Source: Enoplolaimus lenunculus (Eukaryota > Nematoda > Enoplea > Enoplida > Thoracostomopsidae). Taken from it: 64,000 bases of DNA. Position 1 is the first letter of the stretch. Each line of letters opens with the position of its first letter. Location of the stretch: the NCBI GenBank assembly GCA_030248215.1, contig JASANG010001784.1:209525-273524 (forward strand), written 5' to 3'. Of the stretch, positions 28,244-39,915 are shown in pieces. Both the position numbers and the translations under genes were made by a program. The notes under the pieces were generated by a model. The model did no database searches. It was not told the origin of the DNA and saw only the letters and a list, made by a program, of their open reading frames with translations.

Positions 28244-28944
28244 GTAGTGACCCGAATAAGAATGGGGACTGATATTTATTTGGCCTCTTATGAGGGTACA
28301 CCCTCTGTTATTCGGTTACGAACTGTTGTTTATTTACAACCCCCTCCGGTCCTCCGCCACCCTTCGTTACTGATATATATTTGGTATTGCAACTATCCAT
28401 TGAATTAAACGTTTATTTGTCTTGTTTAAATAGCTTGAGCGATAAAGCAATGTTATACTTAGGAATGTACTTTCAAGACTTAAGTACGCTTCAAAGTTTC
28501 GAACACAACTTCATTTGGTCCTGGAGTCATTTATGCGTTAGAATAATGGATAATTTACATCTATGGACTCTAATTACACTGTAAATTTCATTCAGTTGAT
28601 TAATCAATTCAGCTAGCGAGTTGGTTATTTCTGAACTGATATCGGTAAACAATAACTCACTCTCACTTGAGGTAATTCTCACTGTGAGTTGAGTTGACTT
28701 TTCATGAGTTGATTAATTAACTCAAAAAGAATTGAATCAACTCAAAATTCTGAGTTATGATAGTCCTAACTCAGCCTGAGTGATTCAACTCATTCGGAGT
28801 TAAAATCAACTCACTGAAATTTACAGTGTAGGCGTAAGGGACTCAATCCGTTTGCGGACTCTTATTATGGATACGGATTCCTATTGATTAGGACTCAAAA
28901 TGGGGACCCCTTCTTATTACCCTCTTCTTATTCGGGTCACTGCA
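28244..28944 (+). mobile_element. F5 element carrying a nested F3 MITE
   Basis: Inverted ends AGTAGTGACCCGAATAAGA and TCTTATTCGGGTCACTGC. The F5 sequence breaks at 28575 and resumes at 28831. Confidence 0.75.
28575..28830. mobile_element. F3 MITE nested in F5
   Basis: TA-CACTGTAAATTTCATTCAG ... TCACTGAAATTTACAGTG-TA. Confidence 0.82.
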
Positions 28945-29249
28945 GTATTTTTCAAAGTGGACACCGCTGATTGGTAGAAAGCTAAAAATACAAGACTGGC
29001 CGTAATCTCGTGCCATACAAACGATAAACTGTATATAAACTGAGATTATAAACATTTTCGTGCAAGCTACTTGCAAATTAATGACACAGATTACCTCAGT
29101 TTGCAGGACGTTTCAGCTATAATAAAGCACACTTCTACGAGTTTTTAGCTTAATATTTCTGCTTGCTAGGATTTGCAGGATATAAGCTGTCAATTCTGGC
29201 CGATGAAGGTAGATTTAGTGTCGTTTAGACAAGGCAACTTGTTGGATTT

Positions 29250-29311
29250 TAGGCAGAGTGCTCGCTTAAGCATCCGTTAAGGCTGAGAGTTCGATCCCTG
29301 TTCTGGAGGCC
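29250..29311 (+). repeat. tRNA-like fragment (possible SINE head)
   Basis: A-box-like AGGCAGAGTGCTCG and, about 37 bases on, B-box-like GAGTTCGATCCC, the spacing of an internal pol III promoter. The stems are not well formed, so this is more likely tRNA-derived than a working tRNA. Confidence 0.35.
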
Positions 29312-29548
29312 CGATTTTCCAGCTGCTTACTTGAAAGGTCTGATGTTCCGGTTGCTACCTTGACTGACGTATTGTTAAACACTGCGCATTGTATATTTAT
29401 TACATTGCATGCAGATTGCAATTAGTTCATCACAGTTTTTATGCTGTAAATTTCTAATGCAGACACTGCAAAAGATTTACATGTGTTTGTTATAATAAAG
29501 CTGCGGCTTGTTCACTTAACCAAAGGCATATAACCGCAACCCCGGACT

Positions 29549-29881
29549 GTAGCCAGCTCACCTTGCTAGGGAGGGGCTAAAAATTTTATAGGAGGGGAAT
29601 ACGAGGGTGTTTGTTTACTTTACGTGCAAGGTTGAAAATTTCAGTCAATGTAAACAACAGGGGCGGAATAGTGTGAGTATGACAAGCATATTCCTAAGCC
29701 TAAGCCTAAGCCAAGCAAAGAAAAATTAGTTTAAAGCTTAAGCTTACTCTATTGCAGTCCCACAGAAACGCGTTCCGCCCCGGATGTTTACGTGGGCCAA
29801 AATTTCCAAGGAAGAAAGCAAAATGTTTTCAGGAGGTTCTGAGCCCCCTCCCTGGCTCCCGATTGCCAACGGTCCCGTTCA
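29549..29881 (+). mobile_element. F8 MITE interrupted by an F1 MITE
   Basis: Left part TAGCCAGCTCACCTTGCTAG to GCAAGGTTGAAAATTTC. The right part resumes AAAATTTCCAAGG and ends in GAGCCCCCTCCCTGGCTCC. Confidence 0.7.
29643..29798 (-). mobile_element. F1 MITE, subfamily A, nested in F8 with 8-bp TSD
   Basis: AAAATTTC flanks it on both sides. TCAATGTAAACAACAGGGGC ... CCCCGGATGTTTACGTGGGCC. Confidence 0.85.
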
Positions 29882-30383
29882 CCTCCAATTCAGCTGAGAG
29901 TTCATTGTGTAAAATGTTACGGTAAGTTTCTTTTCGATCCGGTCAAAATTGCAGCCGAATGTGTTTGCCTTCTCAAATACCAAATATAAAATAAATTATT
30001 CAAAATAAATTACAAAATAAGTTATTTTTTTACTTGTAAACAAATCACAAATAAATATACTGATTGACGGAAACATTTTACACCCGGCAAAAAATGAGCC
30101 GCTATTTGTTCGTGGGATTATGTAAATCAGTTATTGTTGTTAAAATGCCTTTAGGTAAAAGTGACCTAAAATTAGGCAAAATAAAAAAAGTACGTCTCTT
30201 CAGCCCTGATATGATTTTGAGTAAAAAATGACAATTTTCATGGTTCTTCCCAAAAATGAAAGCGCACGTGGAGCAATTGTCCACTTCCGCTCACATGTAA
30301 AGTTTTCGGTTTAGGCATAGCATTTTTTTAAAACCTAAGCCTAATCAAAATTTGGGCGGAAAGTTTACAAATTGCTTCCTATA
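29882..30383. other. Intergenic
   Basis: AT-rich. A short run GCATAGCATTTTTTTAAAAC then CTAAGCCTAA near 30315 may be a worn F1 piece. Confidence 0.35.
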
Positions 30384-30786
30384 GGGAGCCGAATAAGAGG
30401 AGGGAACTGATATTTATTTGGCTTCTCCAGAGGGTACGTCACAACCCGCCCTCCGCCACACTTCGTGACTGATATATATCCTGTATCGCAATTATCCGTT
30501 GAATTAAACGTTTATTTGTCTCGTATCAAAAGTTTGAGCTATAATGCAGGATTATACTTAGGAATGTACTTATAGCAGTTAAGTATATTTTAAATTTGTG
30601 AACTCAACTTTATTTGGTCCTGGAGTCATTTATACACTACAATTAAGGATAATTGACATTTATGGAATCTAATTAGGGTTTAGAGACTCTATCCGCTTAC
30701 GAACCGCTATTAGGAACACGGACTCCTATTGATTGGGACTCAAATGGGGACCCCCTCTTATTCCCCCTCTTATTCGGTTAACTGCC
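30384..30786 (+). mobile_element. F5 element, full length
   Basis: GAGCCGAATAAGAGGAGGG ... CCCCCTCTTATTCGGTTAAC. The interior has TATTGCAATTATCCGTTGAA as in other F5 copies. Confidence 0.72.
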
Positions 30787-32148
30787 GCAATTTTGGTGTA
30801 TTGTATACCGACCGACGGTAAAAATATACGCCCCCGACGATGCTGGTTTTGCAAACAACCATGGCTGTGAAAGGTCCACGCCTATGAGCTCGTATATCCG
30901 GCAACTGACCCTACTTTATTGAAACACTGTTTTGTTAATCTCTTGAATCCCCAAAACCCAGTTTTACTACAGATATCTTACCAAATTTAAAATTATACAA
31001 AAACGTTATTTTTGTCAAATTTTTATTCCATTTTTTGAGTTTTTCTGAAAGTCTTAATAGTTGATACCGCGCTCCTATGGACTTCCTTCAGATAACATTT
31101 GTCGTTATTCATTTGGCGTTTGTCTGTCAGAATTGAACATGCGTTTATTATATCTCTGACACAAACTTGTAAAATCAAAACGACGTAGAGAAATATTTGA
31201 AAATTAATAAAATCTGTCAAATAAAAATATTTTGTAACAAAAAATTACTGAGATGAAAGATAATACGCCACAGTTCGGTATTGATTTCAGATTGGCTTTA
31301 AAATGTCTTAAAATCAGATTGGCACTGAAACTTTTTTTATTGTTTGACGCAATTCCGTCTTTGTTATACTCTACAATGACATAATTGTAAGATATAAAAT
31401 ATCATATTTTGGTGTCAAATTTATTTTGTTAATTTTCGCTAATTTTTTCACAAAACATTCAGCCATAACGGCGAAGATGCTGCTGCAATCGACTGTAGTT
31501 TAAACAAACTGTATATTCTGAACAAAAATTTTCGTTGTTTTATAATTTATTTCTGTCCCCTGTGGTTAATATTAATTAATTGTTGCGTTCTTATGTTTTA
31601 ATCGTAAAAAAATGACTAAAAAATGTTTCCGTCGTCAAACAAACGGTGTAAAACACCTTTTTTTGCGTTGACGTTTCAAAATTTGTAGTCCGTATGAATG
31701 CAATTAGCCAAACCTGAAATTATTGTTTTTAAAACCTTACAGATATACCAACACGTTTGGGTTATAATTAGGTAATATCACAATTGGCAGATATGGTTTC
31801 GGTAAAGCGACGACGTTGGTCTCTATCCAGACCTGGACAATTTTTTACAAGATCGAGAACCGGAGTTTCGTTTTCGTGGAATTTTAAGCACTTTGCGGAT
31901 CGCGGAGCAAGTTGGTAGGGTCGGCAGAACGGCTACAGCTTAACCACTGTTTCCAAGTAGTGTCGGTCAGTAGGCAATTTCTGGCGGATAAAGCTTTAAA
32001 CCGCACTCAGACAATCCTTACACCAGTTTTGCTGAAATTGAATTTTACATTGGGATATATTACAATTATGCTTACCTGATGTTTTTTAAGCTAAACTTTA
32101 ATCGGAATTGCTTTGATCTAAGCGCATTTAACATACATTATTACAAAC
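30787..32148. other. Intergenic, 1.36 kb
   Basis: I see no repeat family, gene or RNA. Confidence 0.4.
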
Positions 32149-32382
32149 TACACTGTAAATTTAAGTGAGTTGATTATAACTCAGAATGAGTTGAATCACT
32201 CAGTCTGAGTTAGGACTGTTAGAACTTATAATTCTGAGTTGATTCAACCCATTCTGATTTAATTAATCAACTCACACAGTGTCAACTCAACTCAGAGTGA
32301 GTTAATGTTTAGTGATATTAATTCAAAAATAACCTCCTCGCTAGCTGAATTGATTAATCAACTCACTGGAATTTACAGTGTA
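32149..32382. mobile_element. F3 MITE with TA target duplication
   Basis: TA-CACTGTAAATTTAAGTGAG ... CACTGGAATTTACAGTG-TA. Confidence 0.82.
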
Positions 32383-33629
32383 GCAAATAAATACGTTGAA
32401 CATATATAGTTTTGTTGAACATTGTGGTTGTACGCAGGGGTGTAACCAGATGGAAGGAAGCGGCTGCGATGGCCCCCTCAATGGTTTGCAAAAAAAATTT
32501 CCAAAAACTTTTTTCAGTCGAAAACTTACACGAATCGGTTCTTTGAGTTCGTTCAAAATGTTTGTCTGGTTTCTCGCTCGTTTCGCTAGAGAGTTTTTTC
32601 ACTCTGTAGTAAGCAAGATTTTAGTAAAACGAACTCGAGTTGCGCGAACCGCAAGGGGAGTGGACAGGTTATATGGGGCTCGATGGACAATATGGACGTC
32701 ACGGTGACCGGCAGGATGGGGGGTTTGCGAACTGTAATTTTGTCCCTGCACAGAAACCTACCAATACTAAAAGGTTACTTTAAATAGTCCACTCTGGTCA
32801 AACACCCGAATGCCAGTTTTGAAGGCGTGCAACACTATGCCTGATATGGTTTATTCTAAGATGTGTGAATGTTTGCCAGTTTTAGCCATGACCGTGAATA
32901 GTTTCGTCCACACAACCCCGGCCGCAAGGATCGGCGAAACCGGCCCCTGCGTTGGAAAATAAAATCCATTTTAAAACCATCCTTGGATCCAAAAATGAAC
33001 CTATTTTTGCCAAGGTCGAACACGAAAAATGGACCTGGACTGTCCCTCGCTCAGTGTTTCTGAATATTAAGTAACGGTAGTTTTTTTCAAAATATGCTCG
33101 CTTCATTTTGGTCCGGGCGTCTGTTTAAAATCGATTTTTTGAGTCATGGCTGCTGTTCACACTTCCGTATACATCAGGTTTTAATTGAATCAAACCTGCC
33201 TGTTCCGCTGGCGAATCTAAACAGGAGCATCCATACACAGGCTCGCTCGACAGAAATCAAATCCAAAACTTGAATGGTACGATTGCGTTAAAAAATTGCG
33301 TTTGACCTCTCGGTCGCTTCGCTCACGAGCTTTTTTTTGTTCACTGTTCACTCGGCGTCCCCACATTGGAAATTGTTGGATTTGCTGCTTCTGGTTTGGA
33401 CCGCCAGTGGCTACGTTGAATTTCGTGGTTTATAAATCTCGAAGGGATTTGAAATTTTACAACTAATCTCAAACGCTTGTTTGACAAATTCAGGCGAGTA
33501 ACAAAAATTTAAATAAATTTAAGTCGCAAAGTGCGAGCAAGTGTGTTATCCAGCCAGGCTGTCAAAGGCAATTGCCCACTACGGACAGGGATCAAAACCA
33601 AAATTCTTCAAATTATGCAAACTAGTATA
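32383..33629. other. Intergenic with F13 scraps
   Basis: GTTTCTCGCTCGTTTCGCTA at about 32570 and GGTCGCTTCGCTCACGAGC at about 33312 resemble F13. ORFs here are short and not protein-like. Confidence 0.35.
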
Positions 33630-33922
33630 ATCCGTAGTTGCACACATGTGCAATTCACTTAATACACACAGTGTTTTGACATATGTTTAGAAGGATTTGT
33701 TCAAACAAGTCTGTACTTAAATCTTAAAACTTGACATACATGATAAATATACGCATAAAGCAAACAGGCTTCGCCTTATACAGTAACAACACAAAGAAAA
33801 AGTAAACAACAATCGTATATCGCCACAATTTTTCGCTTAGAAGTATAAAAGCAAATTTGCATACGGAAAACAATCTGCTGGAATGCTGCCAAAAATACGT
33901 ATGTGGAATGTTCCAGCTTATA
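33630..33922 (+). repeat. F6 dispersed repeat
   Basis: Same block order as 27520-27790, extended by AATACGTATGTGGAATGTTC. Confidence 0.65.
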
Positions 33923-34080
33923 TATTTCTTATACTTCTTTAATCCAACGTTAGTATGCTGAATCTGATTAGAAAAATTAACAACAAACTATTTAAAGTTA
34001 TTAAACTAAACAAACATCGCGGACTCTGGAACTATACGATGGACAACTGCAAGCCATTATATTTGTGCGCATCGACTTTG

Positions 34081-34228
34081 CAGGCCCTTAGCCAGATCAC
34101 CTTGCTGATGGAGCTAACAAAGTTTCAGGAGGGGCATACAAGGGTTTTCGACGACTTACAAGCAAGGTTGAAAAATTTCTAAAGAGGGCCAAAATTTTTG
34201 AGGGGGGGGGAGCGAGCCCCCCTTGGAT
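34081..34228 (+). mobile_element. F8 MITE
   Basis: CCCTTAGCCAGATCACCTTG ... GAGCCCCCCTTGGATATG, with CAGGAGGGGCATACAAGGG and ACAAGCAAGGTTG inside. Confidence 0.7.
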
Positions 34229-34731
34229 ATGAACCTGCTACTATGTTCACTGTAGCAAAATGTGACGGAGAGTGTGAAAAATATTGCTGAAAATACACGA
34301 CGGGGAAATAAGCGTTCATTGAAACTACTCAACTCTGTTTTCCAACTTAAGTTGAAAATCGGTTTCAGTCAGAGGTTGAGCTGAGTTCGCGGCTCTGCAA
34401 TCCAGCCAAAGTGGTACAATCGTGGGAATATTGATTTACGTCCCACGACTTAAATTTTGACGTGTTTTCAAACTCTCATATCTCAAAACCCTGATTCCTG
34501 AAATTGAGCATAAAATCGGTCGAGTTTCATTAAACGGCCAGGGTCCATAAAATCGTCGTGTCGCATTTTGGAATTCAGAGAAACACAACCGATAACTAAG
34601 CTTATTTGGGCACATAAGCTTGTAAACAAACTTGCTACCGTTTGCAAACGAAGGTGTATAATTGTAACAGTGTCTAGAATTCAAAATTGTCCCGTAGGCA
34701 ACTTTAGTTCCACGAAAACTGTCAATTTTCA
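34229..34731. other. Intergenic
   Basis: No feature supported; the minus ORF at 34436-34738 shows no recognised domain. Confidence 0.35.
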
Positions 34732-34998
34732 GGTTCATGTAAAGATCAGGGGCGGTACGCTTTTCTGTGGGAGTAGAGTAGAGTAAGCTTAAGCTTTAGA
34801 CTTATTTTTAGCTTGGCATTGAGTTAGGCTTACGCTTAGGCTTAGGAATAAACTCACTCTTAGGCTTAGGCTTAGGCTTAGAGATAAACTCACTCCTAGG
34901 CTTAGGCTTACGATTAGGAATAAACTCACTCTTAGGCTTAGGCTTTGGCTTAAGAACATGCTTATAATACTGTTCCGCCCCTGTTCCTTGCATTGGCC
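34732..34998 (+). mobile_element. F1 MITE, subfamily A, long core
   Basis: GTTCATGTAAAGATCAGGGG ... CTGTTCCTTGCATTGGCC. The core repeats a cassette of TTAGGC units plus GAATAAACTCACTC three times. Confidence 0.85.
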
Positions 34999-35122
34999 TG
35001 TTTTCAAAACGCCGTGGAAATGAACAAATTTTGATGTATGCTCACGTTGAAATTCTAACCAAGTAAGTAAGTCAAATATCATAAGACTCAGATATTTAAG
35101 AGGTTTATACTTTCTACATACA

Positions 35123-35353
35123 CACTGTAAATTCCAGTGAGTTGATTTTAACTCAGAATGAGTTGAATCCGCTCAGGAGTCTGAGCTCTGAATTAGGTCT
35201 TTCAGAACTCTAAATTCTGAATTGAATTAACTCATTGTGACTTAATTAATACTCAGAGCGAGTTAAGGTTTACTGTTTTTAATTCAGGAATAACCAGAAA
35301 TGACTAATGCGCTCTCTGAGTTGATTAATCAAGTCATCGGAATTTACAGTGTA
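35123..35353. mobile_element. F3 MITE
   Basis: CACTGTAAATTCCAGTGAG ... TCATCGGAATTTACAGTG. It shares a subfamily sequence (CCGCTCAGGAGTCTGAGCTC) with the copy at 19176. Confidence 0.8.
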
Positions 35354-35744
35354 CGAACTCCTATAAACTCGGATATAAACTCTTCTTGATTCAAACTAAA
35401 CAGAATGTGAAACGTTTTGGTACTAAACAGAATACTAAAAATTCACTCAATTGTTCTCATTAAAAATGGGGGCGTTTGGGACTTTAGTCACAGGTGTGCC
35501 CAGACATGAACCCCCAGAGCAGTCGGTGGGAAAAATTTGCGACTCACCATAAAAAATTGACAATGCCTTGTGTAGTAGGTATTTTCCATTATTTCTATTT
35601 TGTATTCAAGCGGTTATAATAAATATAATTTGAAAAAATCGCCGTCTTTGAGTTTCAAACAAACTGAACCTGTGAAGCTGGAATTTCAACGGATTTTCAA
35701 ACCAATCCCCTGCTGTCAAAAACAACAAATGTGTGCAACATTTC
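35354..35744. other. Intergenic
   Basis: Nothing recognised. Confidence 0.4.
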
Positions 35745-35968
35745 GGCCAATGTAAACAACAGGGGCGGAACAGTATTTTAAGCCTAAGCCTAAGCATAAG
35801 CCTAAGCCTAAGCCTAAGCCTTAGCCTAAGCGTAAGCCTAAGCGTAAGAATCGATTTCTTCCTAAGCCTAAGTCTAAGCCTAAGCCATGCAAAAAATTAG
35901 TCTAAAGCTAAGCTTATTCTATTGCAGTCCCACAGAAAAACGTTCCGCCTCTGATCTTTATATGGGCC
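35745..35968 (-). mobile_element. F1 MITE, subfamily A, with near-exact 8-bp TSD
   Basis: AACATTTC/GACATTTC flanks. GGCCAATGTAAACAACAGGG ... TCTGATCTTTATATGGGCC. It has one of the longest CCTAAG runs in the window (about ten units). Confidence 0.85.
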
Positions 35969-36009
35969 GACATTTCGATGTGAAACATTTCCTGGTCCAA
36001 ATGTTACAG

Positions 36010-36064
36010 TACTTACCTTTCACCATTGCTGGTAAATAGATGCTATATACATTTGAGAATGCGG
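36010..36064 (+). repeat. F2 right-arm fragment
   Basis: TTTCACCATTGCTGGTAAAT then TATACATTTGAGAATGCGGG. Confidence 0.45.
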
Positions 36065-37082
36065 GGCAGTGGCACCCCAGGGTTCTGGCAAAATCCATCT
36101 GTCTTGTGAATTCAAAAAAATTATTACGCGTTTAATTGACGCTTATTTGGCGTCGAATTGTGCCCCTGTGTATGTTTACTCGGTAAGCCGACCCGACCCT
36201 GTTCAATGTTGTACAAGGGGCTCATCTCAAAAGCGGGGGGTACTCACCCAAAATGAATGTTGTCACCCTTGTTACTCTTATTTTGATGAAATAGCGTTAC
36301 AGTGTATTCATTTTTTTCCCTTTACTAAAATTAAATTCTGTTTGACATCTATGGCGCATAGGGAGTCTTGTGTCTATTAGGCTTAATAACACTTTTGTGC
36401 GTTTTTCTCAGAATATATATATGCTTATAATCTGCCTCTGAACAGTTTGAATTTTTAATGAAATATATTGACAAATGTCTATTTGAAAACACATATTTTT
36501 CGCATGCTCGTAGCCTCTCAGAGGGGTGCAAAACTAGCTTAACCTGTATCATTTTGGAGGTTTAACAGAAAAGTTTTCGCTTCGCAGGCAATGCTTTATG
36601 AAATTGCATCCTAACAGCAACAGCGGAAAGGTTGTTGCGATTACTGTAAAGCAGCAAAAACTGTAATTATCGCACTTTGCTTGTGAGCCATCAGAAATGC
36701 TTACATGCTTGTGCTGCCAAATTTTAAGTCTTTTCCGCTTCAAAATGTTAAGTTTCCTACGGAATTATTACTACGGTGTTGTTATTTTCAAGGTTTTAAT
36801 TTAGACTAACGTACCCTACCTCATCCAGAACTATAATACGAAACGAGTTATTCACTGTAATAGTTATTTTCGCTCTGTTAAAGTTCATTGTTTCATTACA
36901 GTCGTGTTGTGAACACGTATTTGTTTCTTAGCTAAGTAGTTGTTCAAAATTTACTTAGCTAAGCGATACTAAAATGTTAAAGAAAAATGTAGAGTTGTCT
37001 CAATTGAAGGGTTCCTTAAAGTCTGTCCCATCCAAAATGTTAGACCATAGTAAAATCTAAACGGATATCCAGAGTGACATAT
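36065..37082. other. Intergenic, about 1 kb
   Basis: Nothing supported; chance ORFs of 64-103 codons only. Confidence 0.35.
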
Positions 37083-37545
37083 TGCCCACGGGTGTCCGCG
37101 GGTATCCGCGCTTACCCGCGGGTAAACGCGAGTCGGGCAAAGAATTTAAGGCGCAGGTATACCCGCGGGTAAGGATTTTTATCCCGCGGGTAAAAAAATT
37201 CAGTTTTTAGCCGCGGCAATCTTTTAAGTTTTAAGGTGGAAAACCAACGCTATTTGCTGCACGTGCTTTATATTGAGTTGGGTTTGAAATTTTGTTGTTT
37301 CTACTAAAAATTTCATTTGTAATATTCATTGCAGGCATATCGCAAAACTTCATTAAACCGCAAATCACCAGCAATCTTTAAAATACCGGTTTAACTTCAA
37401 GCGCGTGTGAAAAACAGGTCGTGGGTAGATCTTCTTTGCTCGGGTTACCCGCGGGTAAAAAAAAATTTGTTTGCGTGGGTCAAGCGCGGGTCGGGTAAAC
37501 AAATCCGTACCCACTTTCCACTCGGCGGCCATCCATACCCCTACG
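37083..37545. mobile_element. Element with ACCCGCGGGTA palindromes
   Basis: Six or so copies of TACCCGCGGGTAA-like words at both ends (37085-37195 and 37440-37500) around an AT-rich middle. The left begins GCCCACGGGTGTCCGCGGG and the right ends near GGCGGCCATCCATACCCC. hAT elements in other animals often carry such palindromes; assignment is tentative. Confidence 0.55.
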
Positions 37546-37884
37546 TGTGTTAAATTGCAATTTTACCTAATTTAGTAACAAATAAATTGCAAAAATTTTG
37601 AAACTTAACCCGAATTAGACTTAGTGCACGGGACTTACATATTTGATATTCTTGCAACCAAGTACAGTAAACCCTGCTTATACAGTAAAGTCTGTAAATT
37701 AAAATCTGTTACTAAAGGCTCCTGATTAAGCAAACTTTAAGTTATTTAATGTTAACATCGGAAATAGACGTATATCAGCTACCGACCTAAACGCGGATCA
37801 AACGGATGTTGCGGAGATAACCAGTAGCTTTCTTTTATTAGAACATTCTTACTAAGAAAGATATAATTTTTACTTATGTGCCTC

Positions 37885-37930
37885 TGTAATTGCGTTTGGC
37901 TTCTAGCTCGTTTCGTTAGCAAGGTTTTGT
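37885..37930 (+). repeat. F13 fragment
   Basis: GCGTTTGGCTTCTAGCTCG then TTTCGTTAGCAAGG. Confidence 0.45.
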
Positions 37931-37953
37931 TTACAATATATAGAAAGCCTGAT

Positions 37954-38112
37954 ACAGGCCAGTAGCCAGCTCACCTTGCTAGGGGGGTTAAAACTTTTCA
38001 GGAGGGGCATTCAAGGCTTTTAGTTACAAGCAAGGTTGAAATCTTTCTAGGAGGGCCAAAATTTTCCAGGGTGGCTGAGCTTCCCCTGCCCGCCTCTTGG
38101 CTACGGGCCCGA
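37954..38112 (+). mobile_element. F8 MITE, best copy
   Basis: GGCCAGTAGCCAGCTCACC ... CTTGGCTACGGGCC, with GCAAGGTTGAAATC and GGAGGGGCATTCAAGG inside. Confidence 0.78.
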
Positions 38113-38115
38113 CCT

Positions 38116-38170
38116 GGTATATATGTTTGTAGCAACTATCACCAGTTAGAGATGGGTTTTCAAACCAGTT
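38116..38170 (+). repeat. F2 left-arm fragment
   Basis: AACTATCACCAGTTAGAGAT then GGGTTTTCAAACCAG. Confidence 0.45.
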
Positions 38171-38574
38171 ACCAGAGCTTGGTTTACTTACGTACAATAA
38201 ACTCGGACTTGTTTAGTAGCCAATAAACTGTAAGCTGTTTGAAATTTGATAGACGTTTAATTACACCGTTCAAATTTTGCAAAACCTCCCACCAAACACG
38301 TTATACAAACTCCAATTCACAATCAATAAACTTTTTTAAAATATAAATTAAAATTATTTAATCTTAATTTGTCTGCACAGTATAACCTTTAATTTTTAGC
38401 TTCAATTTCATCCATTTATTACGGTAAGCCAATCCGCAATATATAGCACTTAATTTTGGTTTTGATCCCTGTTGAGGATATACTGGCCTGGTTTGTCCGC
38501 CCTCGGTCCTGCCTGTGAAATAGGCTTTATTTTTAGCTTTAATCCACACAGCTTAAACCTAAGCAAATGTAACT

Positions 38575-39135
38575 AACGAATAGTTATTTAACAACACAAG
38601 ATGAAAGTAATGCATTTACTGGAAAATCAGGTATCAAACCGCTTGCAGGTCAAAATTATAATCAAACGAAATGCCTATATTTCTTGAACAAAAAACTGTA
38701 AAAAAATATTTAAAATTGTCTTAAAATTACTTAAAATGAAAATGAAAATATTTCTCGTGTGGATTTAGAAAAAAATGTCCCAAAAATCGCGTTTTTAATA
38801 TAACAAGAAAAATGATAATAATTTACTGCTGTTAAAATTACATTTGAAATCGACCGAAAGTTAAAATTGTAATAAACCTGAGTTGTTCAGGCCTGAGCTT
38901 AAGAGAACTGCAAAAATTAAAATATTATAAAATACAGATATTATAATTCTATTTTCGATATCGCAAAAATTTGGTTTAATAATTCAATATTAATAAATTA
39001 CTGCTGCTAACACAAGATTTCAAACCGTCCGTGAAATTCGGAATTTATAATCAACCGAATTCCTCTGTGGCTAAACTGAAAAATTTGAAAATTAAAATAT
39101 TTTAAAATTACTTAAAATAGAAATTAAAAAAGTTC
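38575..39135 (+). repeat. Diverged direct repeats, about 200 bp
   Basis: Three loose copies share AATTACTGCTGxTAA, AAATTxTAATCAAxCGAAxT and AAATTAAAATATTxTAAAAT. Only weakly alike; AT bias could inflate this. Confidence 0.35.
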
Positions 39136-39713
39136 ACCGGCGATTACAGCCGCTGCTAGGGGGGAGGTATCGCCTGAACGACACCTCTCCTGACATTTCA
39201 ACCCCCCGGCCAATTTAATATTTATCGATAGCATTCATCAGTGTGAAGAAAATATATCTTACCCACCGTCTCTATGAAGGACCCTACCCCATATACAAAC
39301 GATATTGAGTTGCGAATTCGTTCCCGATATTAAAATTTAGATAAAGTGATTAATTTCACTGTCATAAGCCGTCATTTAAATAATCCACTGCTTCAAAACG
39401 CAATACTGATGCCTTCAGGCCATTTTAGCACTTTATCATCGCAAACGCTTGTTTTGAAAGCTATCAATTTGAATTTTGCATATAATACCTTGTGCCCGCA
39501 TCATGGATAAATAGATTAATCGAATCTGAATAGGCTTATCACAAGTTGAACTGGGGTCCCCGAAAATACGTTTTTGATTTTAAAAAATTTTCACATTTTT
39601 CAACTCCAACGAAATTAAAATTAAGCTGTTATGAAATAGTTTTTCATTAAAATTTATTACATAATTGCATTATGTTGCAGTAACCTTGTATTGGTATTTG
39701 TTACAGATATCGT
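39136..39713. other. Intergenic
   Basis: Nothing recognised. Confidence 0.35.
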
Positions 39714-39915
39714 GGCCAATGTTACTTTAAGGGGCGTAACAGTAGATTAAGCGTATTCCTACGGCTAAGCCTAACCCTTAGCGTTGCAAGAATGTGTTCC
39801 TCAGTCAGGGCCTAAGCCTAAGCCTAGGTCTAAGCAAAAAATGCAATCTAAAATGTAATCTGACTCTTTTATAGACCTACCAGTAACCTGGACCTTCTTT
39901 AAAGTAACATGGGCC
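39714..39915 (-). mobile_element. F1 MITE, subfamily C, with near-exact 8-bp TSD
   Basis: GATATCGT/GATATCGC flanks. GGCCAATGTTACTTTAAGGG ... CTTTAAAGTAACATGGGCC. Confidence 0.85.

Noticed and set aside
32396-32707. 103-codon ORF
   Set aside because: Lies in repeat-flanked sequence with F13 words; no protein-like signal.
35745-35968. Interstitial telomere or chromosome end
   Set aside because: TTAGGC runs are always framed by F1 inverted ends with target duplications, so they are MITE cores and not a telomere.
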